The notes below the pieces were generated by a model. That model ran no database searches and was not told where the DNA came from. It worked only from the letters and a program-made list of their open reading frames with translations. Source: JADKCL01 sp046050405 (GTDB lineage Bacteria > Bacteroidota > Bacteroidia > J057 > JADKCL01). Taken from it: a stretch of DNA of 11,887 bases. A program made the position numbers and the translations under genes. The first letter of the stretch is position 1. Each line of letters begins with the position of its first letter. Below are positions 6,023-10,921 of the stretch, in pieces. Where the stretch lies: the NCBI GenBank assembly GCA_046050405.1, contig JBJOPY010000109.1, positions 1 through 11,887 of the forward strand, given 5' to 3'.

Positions 6023-6953
6023 CCACGGGTTCCAGTTTGGGGAGCAGGTTGGTTTCGCCAAGCATCTCCCGGAGATCCCGCTCGATGGTGTTGCACAGGG
6101 CGGAGAGTGGCACGTCGGTGACCAGGTCCTCGAAGGGATCCTCAATGGCCGCCCCGGTGCGTTCCATGATCGCGAACACCCCGACAATGATGGCTGTGAT
6201 CGGCACGATCAGCCATACCGAGAGGTGGAGAGGCTCAGGGATGAAGAATCCGAGCAGGCCGAAGGGCAGCATCCCGGCGAAAATCAGTACAAACAACCGT
6301 GTGAAATAGTCATACTGCCGAGGCAGTGGAGTGTTCTTGATCCTCTCGCAGCCCCCTTGGTGATTGGCGAGGGCGGCCAGCTGACCCTCGATTTGAAAGC
6401 TGTCAAATCCTCCCAGGGTGCCATCCGCCATCGCTTGGTACAGTTGCCTCCCCATGAGCAGTAGAATCTGATTGGGCTTGTTGTGCGACTTCTGGACGAC
6501 CTCATACTCAGCCTCGGACAGCAGGGGCTGCAAGGAGGGCCAGTCCGCTTGGCGCCGAAGGTGCATGCGCAGGGTATGGCACCAGGCAATCATTTTGTAG
6601 ATTTGGGATTGCTTGAAGCGTGATGCACGTTCAGCGTCGAAACTGGTCTGATGGCTATGGCTGTCGGCAAAAGTGATCACGAGCCTCGCCAATATCCTGC
6701 TGCTGTTGACGATGCCGCCCCATAGGGTGCGGGCTTCCCACCAGCGGGCATAAGCGGATTGATTCCGGAAGGCCACGAAGATCGCCAATGCGGATCCCAG
6801 TATCCCTACCGGCGTAAAATTGATGCCGAGCCCCTGCCATTCCGTCCAATAAAACAATTGCCATACGCAGCTCGACCAAATCAAGGCAAAGAGCATCTGC
6901 CCCCGGATGTATCCCCAGACTTTGATGGGGTTGAAATTTCGCTTCAGGATCAT
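6006..6953 (-). CDS. bestrophin-like anion channel (YneE/UPF0187 family)
   Basis: This 315-residue inner-membrane protein matches bacterial bestrophin homologues. The family hallmark FRNQSAYARWWEARTLWG is at residues 62-79, right after the pore-lining second membrane segment (about 46-62). Two further hydrophobic segments lie near 218-238 and 244-261. The conserved acidic C-terminal motif is present as EDPF at 271-274. Animal and algal bestrophins form pentameric chloride/bicarbonate channels; the bacterial Klebsiella homologue has been reported to conduct cations, so selectivity cannot be assumed. The start at ATG 6953 gives a normal family N-terminus (MILKRNFN) and lies 13 bases after the upstream stop codon; longer in-frame starts would overlap the DUF481-like gene. 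Its 3' end overlaps the TMEM175-like gene by 17 bases. Confidence 0.88.
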   Translation of the reverse strand: MILKRNFNPIKVWGYIRGQMLFALIWSSCVWQLFYWTEWQGLGINFTPVGILGSALAIFVAFRNQSAYARWWEARTLWGGIVNSSRILARLVITFADSHSHQTSFDAERASRFKQSQIYKMIAWCHTLRMHLRRQADWPSLQPLLSEAEYEVVQKSHNKPNQILLLMGRQLYQAMADGTLGGFDSFQIEGQLAALANHQGGCERIKNTPLPRQYDYFTRLFVLIFAGMLPFGLLGFFIPEPLHLSVWLIVPITAIIVGVFAIMERTGAAIEDPFEDLVTDVPLSALCNTIERDLREMLGETNLLPKLEPVDGYLQ

Positions 6954-6966
6954 GCGTGTGAAATCT

Positions 6967-7740
6967 TCAGAAATTGGACCAATTGAAGCCAAAGGTAATG
7001 AAAGTATCGCGCTGCCTGACCCCGGCAAGCACCACGGCATCATCATTGTAGTTCACGGCGACCCGGAAGGAGAGCTGCTTGGAAATGGGAAAGTCGGCGG
7101 CCACGTCGCCATGCAGACGATAATTGGACCACCGCTGAAAGGCAGACTGTCCCCAGAACTCATACCGCAAGCGCACATTTCCTGCTGCAAGCCTGCTTTG
7201 GCCAAATATCCTCACCGTTCCGCGGATGACCTCAATGCTGCTCCTACCATTGTAATAGGTGTCCGAGAAGGTGGTTCCTTGAAACCTGATATTCTCCCAG
7301 GTGGTGGAAAAGGACAGCTTCAGAAGGTGGTCCTGCTTGCGGAGCAGGGTGGCGGTCACGCCGGGCCCGACCTGGACACGCAATGGATACCTCCGGCGGA
7401 CATTGGTCTCGATCCAGGCCATGGCATAGGCATACCACCGGTGCCTTGGAGAGAGGTAAATGAAATTCTTGGAAAACAGGTCGCCTTCCGTCCGCACCTT
7501 GCCAAAGGTTCCGAATTGGTAGGTATTTCCAGTGCGGAAGGCCCATTTCGGATGCATGCTGCTGAGATCTCCCGTCCCCACCACGAGCAGCCGGTTGACG
7601 TTTCCCGAGATCCAGCTTCCGCTCAGGCCCACCCGGTACGCCAGCGGAAGGGTATCGGCCTCGGTCAACTGTGCAGGTGCGCGGAACCATCCCCCCACTG
7701 CCAGCATCAGCAGAAAGCAACCCGTCAAGGTGTGTCTCAT
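6967..7740 (-). CDS. DUF481-like outer-membrane beta-barrel protein
   Basis: The 257-residue product begins with a clear signal peptide: MRHTLTG, then a hydrophobic stretch, then a probable cleavage after about residue 23-24 (APAQ). The mature part is built of alternating, aromatic-rich strands such as WYAYAMAWIE and LSFSTTWEN and ends in Phe, the usual terminal residue of barrel proteins recognised by the BAM machinery. GLSGSWISGNVN near the mature N-terminus resembles the opening of DUF481 (YdiY-like) proteins. I infer an outer-membrane location; the function is unknown. The ATG at 7740 was chosen because the signal peptide starts there; the frame stays open upstream only as a shadow of the DJ-1 gene. 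A hairpin-forming 71-base gap separates it from that gene, and no promoter is seen in the gap, so it is probably co-transcribed. Confidence 0.75.
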   Translation of the reverse strand: MRHTLTGCFLLMLAVGGWFRAPAQLTEADTLPLAYRVGLSGSWISGNVNRLLVVGTGDLSSMHPKWAFRTGNTYQFGTFGKVRTEGDLFSKNFIYLSPRHRWYAYAMAWIETNVRRRYPLRVQVGPGVTATLLRKQDHLLKLSFSTTWENIRFQGTTFSDTYYNGRSSIEVIRGTVRIFGQSRLAAGNVRLRYEFWGQSAFQRWSNYRLHGDVAADFPISKQLSFRVAVNYNDDAVVLAGVRQRDTFITFGFNWSNF

Positions 7741-7761
7741 CTCTTTACCAATGGGTGGACC

Positions 7762-7810
7762 GCCTGCCGGAGGCCGGTCTCCATCGTCCCCCGGCAGGCA
7801 ACCACCGGCC
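7762..7810. repeat. two interleaved inverted repeats between cluster genes
   Basis: GCCTGCCGG (7762-7770) is the perfect reverse complement of CCGGCAGGC (7791-7799), and GGCCGGT (7772-7778) of ACCGGCC (7804-7810). The arms interleave as A-B-A'-B'. In the transcript of the cluster only one base separates the two downstream arms, which makes a stable pseudoknot sterically unlikely; alternative hairpins are more likely. The element fills the gap between the stop codon of the DJ-1 gene and 21 bases before the next ATG. With no T-run, it looks more like an RNA stability or expression-tuning element than a terminator. Confidence 0.6.
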
Positions 7811-7811
7811 A

Positions 7812-8558
7812 TTACACGCCCAGGGCCTCGATGAGCAACCTGGCGGCGGCGGCACCGCTGAATTGCTGCTGCCCTGTGATCAGGTTGCCATCGCGCACCG
7901 CAAAAGGCTTGAACATGCCCCCCGTGATGAAATTGGTGTTTTCCAGCTTGCGGGCCTCGCTCTCGATCCAGAAGGGCTGGATGCGTTGCCCGACAAAGCT
8001 GTCGGCAAATTGCTCCTCCTGATCCGCAAATCCAGTCCAGGTCTTGCCCTCCACCAAGCGTTTTCCATCGCTTGTCCTGACCTCGAGCAGGATGCACGTG
8101 GCATGGCAGACAATGGCAACGGCCTTTCTGGCTTCATAAAACTTCGCCACCAGGCCATGCAAACCAGCATGGCCCCGGAAGGTGTACATCGGCGACTGCC
8201 CCCCGGCCAGGAAGATCCCGTCATAGTCCTCCACCGTGATTTCGGAGATTTTCCTGGTGTTTTCCACCAAGGCACGATGGGTCGGCGAATGCTTGAATCC
8301 CAGGCTCAGGATATCGTCGGCAGAATAGCCACTGGCATCCTCGGGATCGCTGTAGGCATCTGCCTGCAATGCGCCGCCATCAGGGGAGAAGATGTCCACC
8401 TTGTAGCCACGCTCCACAAATTCCCAGTAGGGGTGTGTGAGCTCGGCCCACCAGAATCCGATCGGCCATCCGGTGTTTCCACTGATCGCGGCATTGGCTG
8501 CCACCATCGCGATGCGTTTCGGGCGCTCGCTGTTCAATACGTTGACATTTGCACTCAT
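7812..8558 (-). CDS. DJ-1/PfpI (Hsp31-like) family protein
   Basis: This 248-residue protein belongs to the class I glutamine-amidotransferase-like superfamily, DJ-1/PfpI branch, whose members include glyoxalase III-type and chaperone-like stress proteins. GFWWAELTHPYW (35-46) carries the conserved acidic residue (Glu39) near the active site. IFLAGGQSPMYTF (115-127) takes the place of the usual GGHG loop. The nucleophile elbow is VCHATC with Cys151-His152; most Hsp31-like members have a glycine after the histidine, here alanine. The exact reaction cannot be told. I start it at ATG 8558 because an ATG at 8594 lies inside the promoter's -7 box. It is the first gene of the six-gene cluster and divergent from the HxlR-family gene, a common arrangement for a regulator and its target. 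Confidence 0.9.
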   Translation of the reverse strand: MSANVNVLNSERPKRIAMVAANAAISGNTGWPIGFWWAELTHPYWEFVERGYKVDIFSPDGGALQADAYSDPEDASGYSADDILSLGFKHSPTHRALVENTRKISEITVEDYDGIFLAGGQSPMYTFRGHAGLHGLVAKFYEARKAVAIVCHATCILLEVRTSDGKRLVEGKTWTGFADQEEQFADSFVGQRIQPFWIESEARKLENTNFITGGMFKPFAVRDGNLITGQQQFSGAAAARLLIEALGV

Positions 8559-8591
8559 CTCTAAATTCTCTTTTAGTTGAATTGATGGAAG

Positions 8592-8622
8592 CAAAGTTCC
8601 ATGTCCATGGCACCGGTGTCAA
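8592..8622 (-). promoter_or_regulatory. promoter of the DJ-1/PfpI-led gene cluster
   Basis: The minus strand has GAACTTTG (8599-8592), one mismatch from the TAnnTTTG -7 box, preceded by TTG (8622-8620) with a 20-base spacer. Transcription would begin near 8586, giving a leader of about 28 bases to ATG 8558. The spacer contains the palindrome CACCGGTG (8611-8618), which extends to 8608-8621 with one non-Watson-Crick position on each side; a repressor bound there would block the promoter. Confidence 0.6.
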
Positions 8623-8634
8623 CATATACACCCT

Positions 8635-8663
8635 AAAGTGTGCTACTCACTTTTTGGAAAGTA
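8635..8663. promoter_or_regulatory. candidate HxlR operator in the divergent promoter region
   Basis: AAAGTG (8635-8640) and CACTTT (8648-8653) form a perfect inverted repeat with a 7-base spacer. A third half-site AAAGTA (8658-8663) follows, making an overlapping ACTTT-TTGG-AAAGT dyad. The repeat lies between the two divergent promoters and abuts the -33 element of the hxlR promoter. Known HxlR-family operators have a similar layout (for example YodB sites of the form TACT-N7-AGTA), so this is a good candidate for shared control and autoregulation. Confidence 0.5.
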
Positions 8664-8685
8664 AAGCACCTTTCTCCTATCTTTG
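8654..8685 (+). promoter_or_regulatory. promoter of the HxlR gene
   Basis: TTG (8654-8656), a 21-base spacer, then a perfect -7 box TATCTTTG (8678-8685). The HxlR start codon follows only six bases later, at 8692, so the transcript should begin at or almost at the start codon. Confidence 0.75.
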
Positions 8686-8691
8686 GCCACT

Positions 8692-9063
8692 ATGCCTGAA
8701 TTCAAATATCACGGGAAGCTGTATTACAACCCCGTCGAGTTCGCGATGGACCGGATCGGGGGAACATGGAAGATGCCACTGCTCTGGCGCCTGAACGAGA
8801 AGACCCTGCGGTACGGCGAGCTGAAGAAGAGCATGCCCAAGGTGACGCACAAGATGCTCACCAGTGCGCTTCGGGAATTGGAGGAGGAAGGGTTCATCCA
8901 CAGGAAGGCCTATCCGGTGATTCCTCCCAAGGTGGAGTATTCGCTCACGGAGCGCGGGAAGCGATCGATCATGGTCATCGATGCCCTCCGGCAATACGGC
9001 ATCAGCCTCATGGACGAATTCGGGGTCGGCCCATCGAAGGAGCCCGGCCACGCCCAGCCCTGA
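8692..9063 (+). CDS. HxlR-family transcriptional regulator
   Basis: This 123-residue winged-helix DNA-binding protein of the HxlR (MarR-like) family acts as a dimer. The family pattern is complete: NPVEFAMDRIGGTWK (13-27), LRYGELKKSMP, the recognition helix KMLTSALRELEEEGFI, and the wing IPPKVEYSLTERG. Many family members start this pattern with a redox-active cysteine (CPVE); here it is Asn13, and the whole protein contains no cysteine. It therefore cannot sense by a thiol switch and probably responds to a ligand. I use ATG 8692; a TTG at 8683 lies inside the -7 box and is rejected. The gene is divergent from the DJ-1/PfpI-led cluster, with inverted repeats between, which suggests it controls that cluster and itself. 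A terminator follows. Confidence 0.93.
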   Translation: MPEFKYHGKLYYNPVEFAMDRIGGTWKMPLLWRLNEKTLRYGELKKSMPKVTHKMLTSALRELEEEGFIHRKAYPVIPPKVEYSLTERGKRSIMVIDALRQYGISLMDEFGVGPSKEPGHAQP

Positions 9064-9101
9064 TGGCCGAGGCATCGAGGGAGATGTCCACATTCCCGCC
9101 A

Positions 9102-9136
9102 AGATCGACCCCCTTCAGAGGTCGGTTTGTTTTTTT
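9102..9136 (+). terminator. terminator after the HxlR gene
   Basis: CGACC (9106-9110) pairs with GGTCG (9120-9124) around a 9-base loop, and weaker A-T and G-U pairs extend the stem to 9102/9128. The stem is followed by GTTTGTTTTTTT ending at 9136. This is a typical intrinsic terminator, 42 bases past the stop codon and just before the dnaX -7 box. Confidence 0.65.
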
Positions 9137-9140
9137 CGTG

Positions 9141-9148
9141 TAGCTTTG
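9141..9148 (+). promoter_or_regulatory. -7 box of dnaX
   Basis: TAGCTTTG matches TAnnTTTG perfectly. No TTG lies at the usual distance upstream, where the hxlR terminator stem is located, so the -33 element is weak or absent. The dnaX GTG begins five bases after the box, implying a leaderless or nearly leaderless transcript. Confidence 0.55.
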
Positions 9149-9153
9149 CCCCC

Positions 9154-10902
9154 GTGGAAGGATTCGTTGTCTCAGCACGGAAGTACAGGCCCGCTACGTT
9201 TGACTCGGTGGTCGGTCAATCACACGTGACCAATACCCTGAAGAATGCCATCAAAATGGGGCAGTTGGCGCACGCCTTCTTGTTTTCCGGGCCGCGGGGA
9301 GTGGGCAAGACCACCTGCGCGCGCATCCTGGCGAAGGCGATCAACTGCATGAACCCGCCGGAGGATGGCGAGGCGTGCAACGCCTGCGAAAGCTGTGTCA
9401 CCTTCAACGAGGGCCGGAGCCTCAACATACACGAACTGGATGCCGCCAGCAACAACTCGGTCGAGGACATCCGCAAGATCATCGACCAGGTGCGGTACGT
9501 GCCCGCCGTCGGCAAGAAGAGCATCTTCATCATCGACGAGGTACACATGCTCAGCTCCGCAGCCTTCAACGCCTTCCTGAAGACGCTGGAGGAGCCGCCT
9601 GCGCATGCCATCTTCATCCTGGCCACCACGGAAAAACACAAGATCCTGCCCACGATCCTCTCCCGGGTGCAGAAGTTTGACTTCAAGCGCATCAAGGTGG
9701 ATGCCATCGCGGAGCACCTGAAAAGCATCTGTGAGAAGGAGGAAATCGGATATGACTACGATGCCCTGCAACTCATCGGGCTCAAAGCGGACGGCGGCCT
9801 TCGGGACGCGCTGAGCATCTTCGACCAGATCGTCAGCTTCAGCGACCGGAATGTCGCCTACAAGATCGTCGTCGACAACCTGAACGTCCTCGACTTCGAC
9901 TACTATTTCAGCGCAGTGAAGATGATGCTCGCCGCCGACCATGAGGGGCTGCTCGTGATGCTGAACGAGATCATCGACCTTGGGTTCGAGGTCAAGGACT
10001 TTCTCATCGGGCTTGCAGAGCATTTCCGCAATCTCCTCATCTCTCGCACCCCCAAGACGATCGGACTCCTGGAGACGAGCGACAATGTGAAGAAGCAATA
10101 CACGGAGCAGGTCAAAGCGATTTCACCCTCGCTCCTCCTGAATGCCTTCAACCTGGTCTCCGCAGCTGAGGTTGCAATGCGCAATGCCGCCAATCCCAGG
10201 CTGCATGTTGAGCTGGCATTGATGAAACTGGCGCATCTCCAGACGGCAATTTCCCTGGCCCAAGAGGCCGAAAAAAAAAAGCCTAGCGAGCGGGCAGGTG
10301 CCATGAACCTCGGGACACCTCCGCGGCAGGCGCTCTCGAAGGAGCTCCCCGGCAGCGGAAGCGATTCCCCGCTGACGGCGAACACCGAGGGACAGAAGAG
10401 GTCCAAGATCCTGCGGGGGCCATTTCTCCTCCCCAAGAACCTCGATGATATCACCCTTTTCAGCTCCCCGAAGGCTGCGGGCGACAAACGGGAAGAGGAG
10501 GACCGGTTCGTGGAATATGACACGCGGGTGGAGATCCAGCCGGAAGTCTTCGAAGCGGCCTATGATCAACTCCTGGATTTCCTCGCTTCCGACGGCAGGT
10601 TCCGCATCGCATCATTGCTGCGAAAGGATGCCTACCGGCTCGACCACAACCGGTGGATCCAAGCCGTCCCGAGCGAGGTGGTCAGGAAGCAACTCTCGGA
10701 CGAGCGGTTTGTGCTCGAATTCATGCGGGAGCGTACCGGGGTCGGCAACCTGATCCTGAAATTGGAAATCCAAGAGCTCCCACCCAACCCCAACGATGTC
10801 CGCCCCTATACGAATGAGGAGAAGCTGGAGATGATGCTGGCCAAAAACCCTCAACTGCGCCTCCTGATGAAGCGGTTCGATGCGCACATCAAATACGATT
10901 GA
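9154..10902 (+). CDS. dnaX: DNA polymerase III subunit gamma/tau
   Basis: DnaX is the ATPase of the clamp loader, which places the sliding clamp on DNA; its long form, tau, also ties the polymerase and helicase together. The 582-residue product starts at GTG 9154 (MEGFVVSARKYRP, the usual N-terminus); an in-frame TTG at 9127 lies upstream of the -7 box. Domain I has Walker A GPRGVGKT (46-53), the four zinc cysteines Cys65, Cys75, Cys78 and Cys81, Walker B IIDE ending at Asp128-Glu129, and sensor ATTE. The SRC motif is SRV (169-171): the arginine finger Arg170 is kept, the cysteine is not. Domain III ends near residue 370, directly before an A10 run that may generate a short gamma form (separate entry). 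The C-terminal domain closes with KNPQLRLLMKRFDAHI. It is monocistronic and convergent with moaA, with 19 bases between stop codons. Confidence 0.97.
   Translation: MEGFVVSARKYRPATFDSVVGQSHVTNTLKNAIKMGQLAHAFLFSGPRGVGKTTCARILAKAINCMNPPEDGEACNACESCVTFNEGRSLNIHELDAASNNSVEDIRKIIDQVRYVPAVGKKSIFIIDEVHMLSSAAFNAFLKTLEEPPAHAIFILATTEKHKILPTILSRVQKFDFKRIKVDAIAEHLKSICEKEEIGYDYDALQLIGLKADGGLRDALSIFDQIVSFSDRNVAYKIVVDNLNVLDFDYYFSAVKMMLAADHEGLLVMLNEIIDLGFEVKDFLIGLAEHFRNLLISRTPKTIGLLETSDNVKKQYTEQVKAISPSLLLNAFNLVSAAEVAMRNAANPRLHVELALMKLAHLQTAISLAQEAEKKKPSERAGAMNLGTPPRQALSKELPGSGSDSPLTANTEGQKRSKILRGPFLLPKNLDDITLFSSPKAAGDKREEEDRFVEYDTRVEIQPEVFEAAYDQLLDFLASDGRFRIASLLRKDAYRLDHNRWIQAVPSEVVRKQLSDERFVLEFMRERTGVGNLILKLEIQELPPNPNDVRPYTNEEKLEMMLAKNPQLRLLMKRFDAHIKYD
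10262..10324 (+). promoter_or_regulatory. probable frameshift or slippage site in dnaX
   Basis: Ten A's (10271-10280) cover codons 373-376 (GAA AAA AAA AAG). A -1 ribosomal shift, or one extra A in the mRNA, continues as AAA GCC and meets TAG at 10284-10286, giving a product of about 377 residues that ends just after domain III. One A fewer gives a stop at TGA 10304-10306. Nine bases after the run a stem begins: GCGG (10290-10293) with CCGC (10321-10324), then AGGTG (10296-10300) with CACCT (10316-10320), with GC bulged. A purine-rich AAGAGG (10262-10267) lies just upstream. E. coli dnaX uses a -1 ribosomal shift with a downstream stem and Thermus dnaX uses polymerase slippage on an A-run to make gamma; this site fits either mechanism. 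Confidence 0.7.
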
Positions 10903-10921
10903 GGAAATCGCCCGCCCCGTC

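Noticed and set aside
6023..6187. N-terminal extension of the TMEM175-like protein
   Set aside because: The extra 55 codons are an out-of-frame reading of the bestrophin C-terminus and resemble nothing in the TMEM175 family.
7762..7810. H-type pseudoknot
   Set aside because: Arm order allows it, but the linker between the two downstream arms is one base, too short to cross a 7-bp stem. Alternative hairpins are more plausible.
6907..8022. Long plus-strand open frame of 371 codons
   Set aside because: It is antisense to the bestrophin, DUF481-like and DJ-1 genes, all better supported on the minus strand.
8559..8594. Upstream ATG extending the DJ-1/PfpI protein by 12 residues
   Set aside because: The ATG at 8594 is inside the predicted -7 box, so it would not be transcribed; the family sequence starts after the ATG at 8558.
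9045..9069. CGGCCA/TGGCCG hairpin over the HxlR stop codon as its terminator
   Set aside because: No T-run follows it; the stem at 9106-9124 followed by a T-rich run is a much better terminator.
9220..10098. Minus-strand open frame of 292 codons
   Set aside because: It is antisense to the ATPase domain of dnaX, with no recognisable motif.
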